Source: Rubellimicrobium roseum (GTDB taxonomy: Bacteria > Pseudomonadota > Alphaproteobacteria > Rhodobacterales > Rhodobacteraceae). Taken from it: a stretch of 64,000 nucleotides of DNA. The translations under genes were made by a program, and so were the position numbers. Position 1 is the first letter of the stretch; the number at the start of each line of letters is the position of its first letter. The notes beneath the pieces are model-generated. The model saw nothing but the letters and a program-made list of their open reading frames with translations, did no database searches and was not told where the DNA came from. The stretch is taken from assembly GCF_006152145.1 (NCBI RefSeq), contig NZ_VDFV01000006.1:1-64000 (forward strand), written 5' to 3'. Shown here in pieces: positions 44,310 to 54,227 of this stretch.

Positions 44310-45431
44310 ATGTCGACTTTCATCCGAGACTTCATCGAGCGGGAGAAGATGAACCGCCGCAACTTCTTGCTCGCCTCAGCCGCGGGCATGGGGTCGTTGG
44401 TGATTCCATCCGCCTTTGGCTTTGACCGGGCGCGGGCCCAGCTCGTCGACCCACAGATTGCCTGGAGTTACCGTGACCGCGCGAGCCCCTACTGGCTGGC
44501 CATCGTTTCGGGTGGCGAGACCTTCGTCGAGAGCATCGGTCGGCCGAGGGACTCACTTGTTAACCTCATCAACGAGGGCTCGTCGGAGAAGTCGCTGGCC
44601 GACATCGTGAGTTTTCTCCAAGCTACCGGGGGCAACTGCGCGATTGCCTGCGACGCCAACGACAGTCCCAACGCGCGGCCCATAGTGGAAGCGGTCGCGG
44701 CCGCGGGTGCCTACATCTCGACCATCTGGAACAAGACGGACGACCTGCACCCCTGGGACTTCGGCGACAACTACGTCAGCCACATGACTTGGTCGGACCT
44801 GAAGCCCTCCGAGGACCTCGCGCGCGCGCTGTTCGATGCGATGGGCGGCGAGGGCGGCGTCGTCCATATCGGCGGCATCCCCGCCAACAACCCGGCGATC
44901 GAGCGGCTCCAAGGCCTCAGGAACGCGCTTGTCGACTACCCCAATATCGAGCTTCTGGACGCCCAGCCCGGCGACTGGGACACCCAGAAAGCCGCCGATG
45001 TGATGTCGCAGTTCCTCACGCGCTATGGCGACCAGATCAAAGGCGTCCACTGCGCCAACGACGTTATGGCCTATGGCGCGCTCGAGGCCATGCGGGCCGA
45101 AGGCATCAGCGGCATCCCTGTAACCGCGTACGACGGCAACCCTGAAGCGGTGGACCTCGTGATGAAGGGCGACCTCCTGGGCACCTGCTTCACCAACCCG
45201 CATTGGGGTGGCGGAATCACTGCTGCGCTCGCCTACCATGCCGCAATCGGAACCTTCAAACCTTCCGAGGAGCCGCCGGAGCACCGGGAGTTCTACGGTC
45301 CGACGATCCTCATCACCCAGGCGGACGCCGAGAACTTCAAGAAAGAGTTCATCGACGCCACGCCGACCTACGATTGGACCGATTTCTGGGGGCCGACGAA
45401 CGGCCAGATCCAGTACCCGGCTTCCAACTGA
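44310..45431 (+). CDS. Sugar-binding protein with a Tat-type signal (importer 3)
   Basis: A 373-residue periplasmic-binding-protein type 1 protein. Its leader has a twin-arginine motif MNRRNFLLASAAGMGSL and a probable cut near ARAQ, so it is probably exported folded through Tat, unlike the binding proteins of importers 1 and 2. Mature segments include ISTIWNKTDDLHPWDFG, GGVVHIGGIPANNPAIERLQGL and GVHCANDVMAYGALEAM. ATG 44310 follows GGGAGGACCAGA; a later ATG at 44349 begins the RR motif directly. It is the first gene of the importer 3 operon, next to the TetR regulator. Confidence 0.87.
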   Translation: MSTFIRDFIEREKMNRRNFLLASAAGMGSLVIPSAFGFDRARAQLVDPQIAWSYRDRASPYWLAIVSGGETFVESIGRPRDSLVNLINEGSSEKSLADIVSFLQATGGNCAIACDANDSPNARPIVEAVAAAGAYISTIWNKTDDLHPWDFGDNYVSHMTWSDLKPSEDLARALFDAMGGEGGVVHIGGIPANNPAIERLQGLRNALVDYPNIELLDAQPGDWDTQKAADVMSQFLTRYGDQIKGVHCANDVMAYGALEAMRAEGISGIPVTAYDGNPEAVDLVMKGDLLGTCFTNPHWGGGITAALAYHAAIGTFKPSEEPPEHREFYGPTILITQADAENFKKEFIDATPTYDWTDFWGPTNGQIQYPASN

Positions 45432-45438
45432 CCGACCC

Positions 45439-45462
45439 GGCGGGCGGGGCCACGCGCCCGCC
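45439..45462 (+). other. Intercistronic hairpin after the binding-protein gene
   Basis: GGCGGGCG (45439-45446) pairs with CGCCCGCC (45455-45462) around an 8-nt loop. It lies 7 nt after the binding-protein stop and 34 nt before the permease start; the following bases (GTCCATCTTTCCC) do not form a terminator T-run. It is in the same place as the hairpins of importers 1 and 2 but has an unrelated sequence. Confidence 0.5.
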
Positions 45463-45496
45463 CGTCCATCTTTCCCTCGCCGAGGAGAACGGCGCA

Positions 45497-46522
45497 ATGT
45501 CGACATCCGCCTCCGACACGGCCGCCCAGGGACGGGTTGCGATGCAGCAAACTCGAGCGTTCCGCCGGCCCAGCCGCGAAACCCTGATCCGCTGGGCACC
45601 CTTGCTGGTCCTGATCGCTCTTGTTGTCGTCTTCACGGCGATCAATCCTGCCTTTCTTTCGCTCCGAAACTTTGGGCGCATCGCCATCGCCTCCACTCCG
45701 GCGCTCATGGTGGCGATCGGAGTAACCTTCATCATCGTGATGGGATCGATCGACCTGTCGATGGAGGGCACGATTGCGGTCTGTGCCTGCGTCTTCGCCT
45801 ACTTCTTCCTATCATGGGGTGGCACACTGCTTTCGACCGCCTGGGTCGCGATCCCGCTCACTCTCCTTCTCGGCGCGGTGCTGGGGCTGCTCAACGGCCT
45901 TGTCCATGTGCTCCTGCGGATCCCGTCCTTCATGGCCTCGCTCGCCATGGGCTTTGTGGGTATCGGCCTCGCCATCCTGATCACGCGGGGCGAAAAGTTC
46001 CTGATCGAGGACGAGGTCTTCCGGGGGCTCGTCACCTACCGGGTGTTGGGCTTCCCCATCATGGTCTACCTCGCGCTGGCCGCGCTCGTCGTGGCTTGGT
46101 TCATCCAGTCCTACACGCGGCTTGGGCGCAACTTCTACGCTGTGGGCGGGGGCGAGGAGCTGGCCCATGCCTCGGGTCTCGACGTCCGTCGCGTTCGCGT
46201 CATGGGCTTTATGCTGGCCGGCGTGTTCTATGCCTTGGCCGCTCTTTTTGCCGTCGGCCGCCTCGGCGTCGCCGAGTCGGTCTCGGGGGCCAATTTCATG
46301 TTCGTCTCGATCACCTCCGTGGTCGTAGGCGGCGTGGCGCTCTGGGGCGGGATTGGCGGCGTCTGGAACGCTCTCGTCGGTGTCCTGATCGTCAACGTCA
46401 TCAACAACGGCATGGTGGTGATCGGGTTGCCCGACTTCCTGCAGGATGGCGTGCTCGGATTCCTTGTGATCGTCGCCGTCGTCCTTTCGACGGACCGCCG
46501 GTCCGTGTCCTTTGTCAAATAG
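45497..46522 (+). CDS. Sugar ABC importer permease, first subunit (importer 3)
   Basis: A 341-residue RbsC-type permease with a polar N-terminal 30 residues and eight or more helices. Landmarks are IVMGSIDLSMEGTIAV (variant of the usual DLSVG motif), GLLNGLVHVLLRIPSFMASLAMG and SITSVVVGGVALWGGIGG. GAGGAG lies 8 nt before ATG 45497. The gene order here is binding protein, permease, ATPase, permease, unlike importer 1. That points to independent acquisition rather than local duplication. Confidence 0.87.
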   Translation: MSTSASDTAAQGRVAMQQTRAFRRPSRETLIRWAPLLVLIALVVVFTAINPAFLSLRNFGRIAIASTPALMVAIGVTFIIVMGSIDLSMEGTIAVCACVFAYFFLSWGGTLLSTAWVAIPLTLLLGAVLGLLNGLVHVLLRIPSFMASLAMGFVGIGLAILITRGEKFLIEDEVFRGLVTYRVLGFPIMVYLALAALVVAWFIQSYTRLGRNFYAVGGGEELAHASGLDVRRVRVMGFMLAGVFYALAALFAVGRLGVAESVSGANFMFVSITSVVVGGVALWGGIGGVWNALVGVLIVNVINNGMVVIGLPDFLQDGVLGFLVIVAVVLSTDRRSVSFVK

Positions 46523-46532
46523 GAGCCCCGCG

Positions 46533-48038
<1,506 letters not shown>

Positions 48039-48047
48039 GGGGCGGAC

Positions 48048-48989
48048 ATGACCTTTGAGACAATCAAGCCGCATCTACCCTGGATCACGCTCCTCGCGCT
48101 GGTCGCCGTCGTAGGCGTGATGAATGACAACTTCCTGAGGCCCGCGAACCTACTCGGCATGGCGGCCGAGATCGTGCCGCTCTTTATCATGGCCCTCGGG
48201 CTCACGTTCGTCATCTACATCGGAAGTATCGATCTTTCCGCACAATCCATGGCGAACATGATCACCGTGATCGCCTCGGTTTACCTTGTCACGCTCGGCC
48301 CCTGGGTGGCGCTGCTCTGCGCCGTGGCGGGATTCGGGCTCGGGATGCTGTCGGGGTACGTCACGACACGGCTGCTCGTGCCTTCCTTTATCTCGACCCT
48401 TGCGGTGGGAGGGGTGGCCTTTTCGCTGGCGCAGTGGCTTTCGGGCCAGCGGGCCCTCTACATGGACGCAGCCCAACGTAACGAGACCTTTGGCTGGATG
48501 ATCGGGACGACCGCGAGCATCCCCAACGAGCTCCTCATTGCGTTGGCGCTCCTGCTAATCGCACTGTTTGTGGAGCGCCGGACAACGCTTGGGAGGGCGC
48601 TCAAGGCAGTCGGCGCAGGAGAGCTGGCGGCGACGGCCTCGGGCCTCAACGTGGCGCGCGTGAAGATGCTGGCTTTCGCGATCTCGGGGATGCTCGCGGC
48701 ACTGGCGGGGCTCCTCTTTGCGGTCAAACTTTCGGGCGGGGCCCCGACGATCGCCAACGGTTTCCTGCTACCGGCGATTGTGGCCGTGCTGGTCGGGGGC
48801 ACCCCCCTGACGGGCGGGGTCGGGGGTGTCGTCAACACGGCCATCGGCGTGCTGATTGTGGCCGTCATCCGGTCCTCGATGGTCTATTTCGGGATCGACG
48901 CCACCCAGCAGCAGATGGTCTTCGGGCTGGTCCTGATCGCGGCCATCGCGCTCACCATCGACCGCGCCAAACTGCGCACGGTCAAGTAG
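48048..48989 (+). CDS. Sugar ABC importer permease, second subunit (importer 3)
   Basis: A 313-residue RbsC-type permease with a short N-terminus and about eight helices. Motifs are VIYIGSIDLSAQSMANM (another variant of the DLS motif), YVTTRLLVPSFISTLAVGG and PAIVAVLVGGTPLTGGVGG. It follows the ATPase gene by 9 nt and precedes a dehydrogenase gene by 9 nt, so importer and first enzyme are probably one transcript. It pairs with the permease at 45497. Confidence 0.87.
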   Translation: MTFETIKPHLPWITLLALVAVVGVMNDNFLRPANLLGMAAEIVPLFIMALGLTFVIYIGSIDLSAQSMANMITVIASVYLVTLGPWVALLCAVAGFGLGMLSGYVTTRLLVPSFISTLAVGGVAFSLAQWLSGQRALYMDAAQRNETFGWMIGTTASIPNELLIALALLLIALFVERRTTLGRALKAVGAGELAATASGLNVARVKMLAFAISGMLAALAGLLFAVKLSGGAPTIANGFLLPAIVAVLVGGTPLTGGVGGVVNTAIGVLIVAVIRSSMVYFGIDATQQQMVFGLVLIAAIALTIDRAKLRTVK

Positions 48990-48998
48990 GAGGCGCAA

Positions 48999-50030
48999 AT
49001 GCAAACCATGCGAGCGGCCGTCCTGACAGACCCGGGGCGCTTCGATCTGCGCGAGGTTGCCAGGCCGGAGATTGGCCCAGATCAAGTCCTGATCCGGGTT
49101 AGCCGAACCGGCATCTGTGGCACCGACATCCACATCTTCAACGGCCATTACGCAGCGGACCGGCTTCCTCTGATTCCAGGGCACGAATTCACGGGCGTAG
49201 TGGCTGGCACGGGGCGGGACGTCAGACATCTGAAGGAAGGTGACCGGGTTGTCGCCGACATCAACATCGGCTGCGGCACTTGCTATTGGTGCCGTCGAAA
49301 CGAAGTCCTGAACTGCCCTGATGTAACGCAGGTGGGCATCGGCCGGGATGGCGCCTTCGCCGACTACGTAGCAGTGCCTGCACGCTTGGTGTTCCCGGCG
49401 CCGGAAGGTGTGCCAGATGCAGTTCTGGCGTTGACCGAGCCAGTGGCCTGCGTGGTCCGTGCGGCGCGCAAGGCGGAAGTGAGCTTCGCGCAGTCGATCG
49501 TAGTCTTGGGAGCTGGCCCCGTCGGCAACCTGCACGTTCAGATGATGCGCCTCATTGGAGCCGCTCCCATCATCGTGGCGGACCTGTCCGAGGCGCGCTG
49601 CCAGAAGGCGCTTGAAGTCGGGGCCGATGTCGCCATCTCTGACCCCGCCGAACTCAAGGCGGCTGTCCTGGCCCGGACCGGCGGTCGAGGCGCAGACCTG
49701 GTGATCGAGAGCGTGGGCAGCCCGCGGCTTTATGCAACTGCCTTCGACCTGATCCGCAAGGGCGGGCACGTGGCCTTCTTCGGTCTCACCGGGCCCGGCG
49801 AGACGGTGAGTGTCGATATCCTACGCACCATCCTCGAGGAGAATAGTCTCAAGGGCTCAGTAGCCGGCATGGGCGAGGATATGCACGACGCCATGACGCT
49901 GCTCGCGCACGGCCGCTTCCAGATCTCCGCTTTCATTGGGTCAGAGTATCCGCTCGACCACATCCAGCAGGCTTTCGACACGCTTGCAGACAGGCCGGGC
50001 GACCTCAAGACGCAGATCGTGCTGGCCTGA
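48999..50030 (+). CDS. Zinc-dependent alcohol dehydrogenase (polyol/threonine dehydrogenase type)
   Basis: 343 residues. The catalytic zinc motifs are CGTDIHIFNGHY and GHEFTGVV; the structural zinc cluster C-x2-C-x2-C-x7-C is in CGTCYWCRRNEVLNC; the Rossmann motif is VVLGAGPVGNLHVQMM. It resembles L-iditol/sorbitol and threonine dehydrogenases that oxidise secondary hydroxyls with NAD. AGGAGG precedes the ATG. As the last gene of the importer 3 transcript it probably performs the first oxidation of the imported compound. Confidence 0.87.
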   Translation: MQTMRAAVLTDPGRFDLREVARPEIGPDQVLIRVSRTGICGTDIHIFNGHYAADRLPLIPGHEFTGVVAGTGRDVRHLKEGDRVVADINIGCGTCYWCRRNEVLNCPDVTQVGIGRDGAFADYVAVPARLVFPAPEGVPDAVLALTEPVACVVRAARKAEVSFAQSIVVLGAGPVGNLHVQMMRLIGAAPIIVADLSEARCQKALEVGADVAISDPAELKAAVLARTGGRGADLVIESVGSPRLYATAFDLIRKGGHVAFFGLTGPGETVSVDILRTILEENSLKGSVAGMGEDMHDAMTLLAHGRFQISAFIGSEYPLDHIQQAFDTLADRPGDLKTQIVLA

Positions 50031-50051
50031 GTCGGCACCGAGATCTGCAAA

Positions 50052-50067
50052 AAAACTACAAAGTTAC
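50052..50067. promoter_or_regulatory. Operator copy upstream of the aldehyde dehydrogenase gene
   Basis: AAAACTACAAAGTTAC matches the recurrent palindrome GTAACTAnnTAGTTAC at 11 of 14 fixed positions, the right arm being nearly complete. It lies in the 93-nt gap between the zinc dehydrogenase and aldehyde dehydrogenase genes, 57 nt before the latter's start. It is one of the weaker copies. Confidence 0.4.
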
Positions 50068-50123
50068 AGTGCTGCAACGTCGCAATCAGGCTTTCAGCCT
50101 CGATCCCGGAAAGGGGCCTACCT

Positions 50124-51620
50124 ATGGACCAATCCAGCAACCGCCTTTCGCTGCCATCCTCCCCGCGCGAGTTCGGCTTCTTCGTCGACGGCGAATGGAG
50201 GGGAGGGCGCGAGTTCTTCGACCGCGCTTCGCCGGGCCACGGAGCCGTGGTCACGCGCATTCCGCGCTGCACGAACAAGGATCTCGAAGACGCCGTCGCG
50301 GCTGCCAGGACCGCCTTCGAGGATCGCCGCTGGTCTGGCCTTTCCGGGGGCGAACGCGCTGGTGTTCTTCTGCGCGCGGCCGAGGGCCTGCGTCGCCGCC
50401 GCGACGAGATTGCCTATTGGGAAACGCTCGAGAACGGCAAGCCTATTTCCCAGGCCCGGGGCGAGATTGACCACTCAATTGCCTGCTTCGAAATGGGGGC
50501 TGGCGCGGCGCGGCTCCTGCACGGGGACAGTTTCAACTCGCTAGGGGACAACCTTTTCGGCATGGTCCTACGCGAGCCCATCGGGGTTGTGGGCCTTATC
50601 ACGCCCTGGAACTTTCCTTTCCTGATCCTCTGCGAGCGGGTCCCTTTCATCCTGGCTTCGGGCTGCACCATCGTGGCCAAGCCTTCGGAGGTGACCTCTG
50701 CTACAACGTTGATCCTGGCAGAGGTTCTCGCCGAGGCCGGGCTTCCCGCTGGGGTCTACAACGTCGTGACGGGCTCGGGCCGGACCATCGGTCAGGCGAT
50801 GACCGAGCATCCCGACATTGACATGCTGTCCTTCACGGGCTCGACCGCCGTGGGACGTTCCTGCGTGCGGGCGTCGGCCGACAGCAATTTCAAGAAGCTG
50901 GGGCTGGAACTTGGCGGCAAGAACCCGATGATCGTTTTCGCGGATGCCGACCTGGACGAGGCGGCGGACGGGGTGGCGTTCGGAATCGGCTTCAACACCG
51001 GACAGTGCTGCGTGTCGGGCAGCCGGCTGATGGTCGAGCGCTCCATCGCTGAGGAGTTCGAGGCGCGTCTCGCAGACAAGATGGCGCGGATCCGCGTAGG
51101 TGATCCCTTGGACGAGCGCACACAGGTCGGTGCCATCACGACCGAGGCCCAGAACACCACGATCCTTGACTACATCGCCCGCGGCCAGGCCGAGGGTGCG
51201 CGTGTGGTCACGGGCGGCACCCCGCTCGACTTCGGTGGCGGGCAGTATATCGCGCCCACGCTCTTTGCGGGCGTGACGCGGGGCATGGCCATCGCCCAAG
51301 ACGAAATCTTTGGCCCCGTCCTCTCCTCCATGCCGTTTGACACGATGGAGGAAGCGATCCGGCTCGCGAACGACACCGTCTACGGGCTTTCTGCCAGCGT
51401 CTGGACCAAGAATCTTGATAAAGCACTTGCTGTTACGCGGCGGGTCCGAGCCGGGCGCTTCTGGGTCAACACGATGATGGCCGGCGGGCCCGAGATGCCT
51501 TTGGGCGGCTTCAAACAGTCAGGCTGGGGGCGCGAGGCCGGGATGTACGGGGTCGAGGAGTACACGCAGATCAAGTCGGTGCATATCGAGCTTGGCAAGC
51601 GCACGCCCTGGATCGAATGA
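50124..51620 (+). CDS. NAD(P)-dependent aldehyde dehydrogenase
   Basis: A 498-residue single-domain ALDH. It has TPWNFPFLILCERVPFIL, FTGSTAVGRSC, catalytic Glu in LELGGKNPM and catalytic Cys in NTGQCCVSGSR, with EIFGPVLS and PLGGFKQSGWGRE near the end. It oxidises an aldehyde to the acid. Upstream of a CoA transferase gene, this would supply the acid for thioester formation. It shows no second domain, unlike the ALDH16 at 18895. The stop overlaps the GMC gene start (ATGA). Confidence 0.9.
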   Translation: MDQSSNRLSLPSSPREFGFFVDGEWRGGREFFDRASPGHGAVVTRIPRCTNKDLEDAVAAARTAFEDRRWSGLSGGERAGVLLRAAEGLRRRRDEIAYWETLENGKPISQARGEIDHSIACFEMGAGAARLLHGDSFNSLGDNLFGMVLREPIGVVGLITPWNFPFLILCERVPFILASGCTIVAKPSEVTSATTLILAEVLAEAGLPAGVYNVVTGSGRTIGQAMTEHPDIDMLSFTGSTAVGRSCVRASADSNFKKLGLELGGKNPMIVFADADLDEAADGVAFGIGFNTGQCCVSGSRLMVERSIAEEFEARLADKMARIRVGDPLDERTQVGAITTEAQNTTILDYIARGQAEGARVVTGGTPLDFGGGQYIAPTLFAGVTRGMAIAQDEIFGPVLSSMPFDTMEEAIRLANDTVYGLSASVWTKNLDKALAVTRRVRAGRFWVNTMMAGGPEMPLGGFKQSGWGREAGMYGVEEYTQIKSVHIELGKRTPWIE

Positions 51621-53221
51621 TGGCCGACGCTTTTGACTACGTGATCGTCGGGGGTGGCGCGGCGGGCTGCGTGCTTGCTGCGCGGCTGAGCGAAAATCCG
51701 GCCACCCGGGTCTGCCTGGTCGAGGCCGGCGGGCGCGACACCCATCCCTACATCCACATGCCGGTGGGCTTCGCCAAGATGACGTCCGGCCCGATGACCT
51801 GGGGTCTGGTCACGGCACCCCAGCGGCACGCTAATAATCGAGAGATCCCCTACGCCCAGGCGCGCGTCCTCGGCGGGGGCTCCTCGATCAACGCCGAGAT
51901 CTTCACCCGAGGTCATCCCAGCGACTACGACCGCTGGGTCGAGGAGGGAGCCGACGGCTGGAGCTTCAAGGAGATCCAAAAGTACTTTCTACGCTCCGAA
52001 GGCAATACGGTTTTGTCCGGCTCGTGGCACGGCACCGATGGTCCGCTCGGCGTGTCGAACATTCCCGATCCCCAACTGACGACCCGCGCCTTCGTTCAGA
52101 GCTGCCAAGAACTCGGCATCCCGTACAATCCCGACTTCAATGGCCCAGTGCAGGAGGGTGCAGGAGTCTACCAGACTACCACCCGAAATGGCCGACGCTG
52201 TTCGGCGGCGGTCGGCTATCTGCGCCCTGCGCTGAAACGACCGAACCTCACGCTCGTTACCGGCGCGCTCGTCCTGCGACTCGTTTTCGAGAGGCGCCGG
52301 GCCGTTGGAGTCGAATACGCCGTCAAGGGGGAGCGGCATACGGCCCGGGCGGAGAGCGAGGTCCTCGTTACCTCCGGCGCCATTGGCTCGCCCAAGCTCC
52401 TCATGCTGTCGGGCGTCGGGCCGGCCGACCACCTGCGCTCGCTCGGCATCTCCGTGGTCCAAGACCTTCCGGGGGTTGGTCAAAACCTCACGGACCATTT
52501 CGGCATAGACATTGTGGCCGAGCTTAAGGAGCATGTCAGCCTCGACAAGTACAACCGGCCCCACTGGATGCTCTGGGCCGGCCTTCAGTATGCCCTTTTC
52601 CGCTCGGGGCCGGTCACCTCGAACGTCGTCGAGGGGGGCGCCTTCTGGTATGCCGACGGGCCGGGTTCGCAGTCCTGCCCGGACCTCCAGTTCCACTTCC
52701 TAGCCGGCGCAGGCGCGGAGGCCGGGGTCCCGTCGGTGCCCAAGGGCGCCTCAGGCATCACGCTCAACTCCTATACGTTGCGCCCGCGGAGCCGAGGCTC
52801 GGTGACGCTCCATTCAGCAGACCCGAACGCCGCACCCATCATCGACCCGAACTTTCTCGCCGAGCCCGACGACCTGCGTGTTTCGGTGGAGGGGGTCAAG
52901 ATCAGCCGTGAGATCTTTCAACAGCCTTCTCTGCAGAGGCACATCAAGGAAATTCGATTCCCCGACTTCAACGTGCGCACCCAAGCCGACTACGAGGCCT
53001 ATGCGCGTCAGTATGGCCGGACGTCCTACCATCCGGTCAGCACCTGCCGGATGGGCCGCGATCCGTTGGCGGTGGTGGATTCCTCCTTGCGCGTCCACGG
53101 AATCGATGGCCTGCGGATTTGTGACAGCTCGGTCATGCCGAGCCTCGTGGGATCCAATACGAACGCGCCCAGCATCATGATCGGCGAGAAAGCCTCGGAC
53201 CTCGTCCGCGGCAACGCCTGA
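51617..53221 (+). CDS. GMC-family FAD oxidoreductase (choline-dehydrogenase-like)
   Basis: A 534-residue flavoprotein. The FAD loop is YVIVGGGAAGCVLAARLSE at the N-terminus, GMC signature 1 is in ARVLGGGSSINAEIFTRG and signature 2 in VTSGAIGSPKLLMLSGVGP. The catalytic His is in SYHPVSTCRMG and the Asn in VGSNTNAPSIMIGEKASD. Members oxidise alcohols, including sugars, polyols and glycosides, to aldehydes or ketones. No signal peptide, so probably cytoplasmic. It is coupled to the ALDH gene (alcohol to aldehyde to acid) and followed by a strong terminator. Confidence 0.9.
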   Translation: MMADAFDYVIVGGGAAGCVLAARLSENPATRVCLVEAGGRDTHPYIHMPVGFAKMTSGPMTWGLVTAPQRHANNREIPYAQARVLGGGSSINAEIFTRGHPSDYDRWVEEGADGWSFKEIQKYFLRSEGNTVLSGSWHGTDGPLGVSNIPDPQLTTRAFVQSCQELGIPYNPDFNGPVQEGAGVYQTTTRNGRRCSAAVGYLRPALKRPNLTLVTGALVLRLVFERRRAVGVEYAVKGERHTARAESEVLVTSGAIGSPKLLMLSGVGPADHLRSLGISVVQDLPGVGQNLTDHFGIDIVAELKEHVSLDKYNRPHWMLWAGLQYALFRSGPVTSNVVEGGAFWYADGPGSQSCPDLQFHFLAGAGAEAGVPSVPKGASGITLNSYTLRPRSRGSVTLHSADPNAAPIIDPNFLAEPDDLRVSVEGVKISREIFQQPSLQRHIKEIRFPDFNVRTQADYEAYARQYGRTSYHPVSTCRMGRDPLAVVDSSLRVHGIDGLRICDSSVMPSLVGSNTNAPSIMIGEKASDLVRGNA

Positions 53222-53241
53222 AGGGCTCCTCCCGAGCGACT

Positions 53242-53269
53242 GGGGCGGCCCTCGGGCCGCCCCCTTTTT
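53242..53269 (+). terminator. Rho-independent terminator after the GMC oxidoreductase gene
   Basis: GGGGCGGCC (53242-53250) pairs perfectly with GGCCGCCCC (53255-53263) around the loop CTCG and is followed by C and five T. It starts 21 nt after the GMC stop and ends 5 nt before the stop of the converging aldo/keto reductase gene. It is the only classical terminator clearly visible in the window. Confidence 0.85.
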
Positions 53270-53273
53270 GTGC

Positions 53274-54092
53274 TCAGTCCCATTCCGGGGCGATTGGCAC
53301 CGACTCCTTGGTTACGACCCGAAAGTTGGTGCGCGTCATCGCGTCGATCCGCGCCATGTCGACCGAGGACAGGGTGAAGTCCATGATGTCGAAGTTTGCA
53401 CGGATGTTCTCGGGCTTCGTGGACATGGTGTTCAGCGGAACGCCCTTTTGAATGATCCAGCGGAGGACGACCTGAGCTGCAGACTTCCCGTAGCCGCGGC
53501 CGATCTGCTCCAGGAGCGGGTATTTGAACACCTCGCCTCGCGCGACCGAGGCATAGGACGAAAGTGGAATCCCGGTTTCGTTCGCTGCGGTCAGGAGCTT
53601 GTCCTGGTTCAGAAGCGGGTGGAACTCGACCTGGTTGGTCACGAGCGGGGCATCCACGATGCGGCGCGCTTCGCGCATCATGGCGACGGTATAGTTCGAA
53701 ACGCCAATGTTACGCGTAAGGCCACGATCCAGGGCCGTCTGCAGTAGCAGTAGCGAAGGTGCGATGTCACCGTTCGCCGGAGGCCAGTGCAGCAAGAGGC
53801 TATCTACCTGGTCCACCCGCAGATCCTTGAGGCTCTGCTCGACCGAAGCGAGGAATCTGTCCTCGCCGAAATTGTCCGGCGCCACCTTGGTGGTAATGCA
53901 AAGGTCCTCGCGAGGGACTCCGCCTGCAGCGAGCGCCGCACCAGTTTCGGCCTCGTTGCCGTACCACTGGGCTGTGTCAAAGGCACGATAACCTGCATCA
54001 AGAGCGTTCGCGATGGCTTGGGCGAGAACCTCCCCCTTCAAGGGCCAGGTCCCGAAGCCGCGTTGATGCGTCTTCTGAAAGTAGATGTTCAT
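53274..54092 (-). CDS. Aldo/keto reductase (first copy)
   Basis: A 272-residue AKR barrel protein. The catalytic Asp39 and Tyr44 are in FDTAQWYGNEAETG, Lys in ITTKVAP and His in LLLHWPPANGD; NADP-binding features are near the C-terminus. It resembles the 2,5-diketo-D-gluconate reductase/YeaE group that reduces sugar-derived carbonyls. GGGAG precedes the ATG. It is divergent from the CoA transferase gene across a gap holding one operator copy, so both are probably co-regulated. Confidence 0.85.
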   Translation of the reverse strand: MNIYFQKTHQRGFGTWPLKGEVLAQAIANALDAGYRAFDTAQWYGNEAETGAALAAGGVPREDLCITTKVAPDNFGEDRFLASVEQSLKDLRVDQVDSLLLHWPPANGDIAPSLLLLQTALDRGLTRNIGVSNYTVAMMREARRIVDAPLVTNQVEFHPLLNQDKLLTAANETGIPLSSYASVARGEVFKYPLLEQIGRGYGKSAAQVVLRWIIQKGVPLNTMSTKPENIRANFDIMDFTLSSVDMARIDAMTRTNFRVVTKESVPIAPEWD

Positions 54093-54183
54093 GGAAGCTC
54101 CCTGTTGTCCTGCCAGGTGGGGTCATGATGCAGGGCGGCCCTTCATCCCCTCTTGATAGCTCAGCCCAACCATGCTTATTGTC

Positions 54184-54199
54184 ATAACTGGTTAGTTAC
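54184..54199. promoter_or_regulatory. Operator copy between aldo/keto reductase and CoA transferase genes
   Basis: ATAACTGGTTAGTTAC matches the recurrent palindrome GTAACTAnnTAGTTAC at 12 of 14 fixed positions; the right arm is perfect. It lies in a 135-nt divergent promoter gap, 29 nt before the CoA transferase start and about 92 nt before the aldo/keto reductase start. Confidence 0.6.
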
Positions 54200-54227
54200 T
54201 TGCAGGCAAGCTTGGAGGGCCCGTCCC

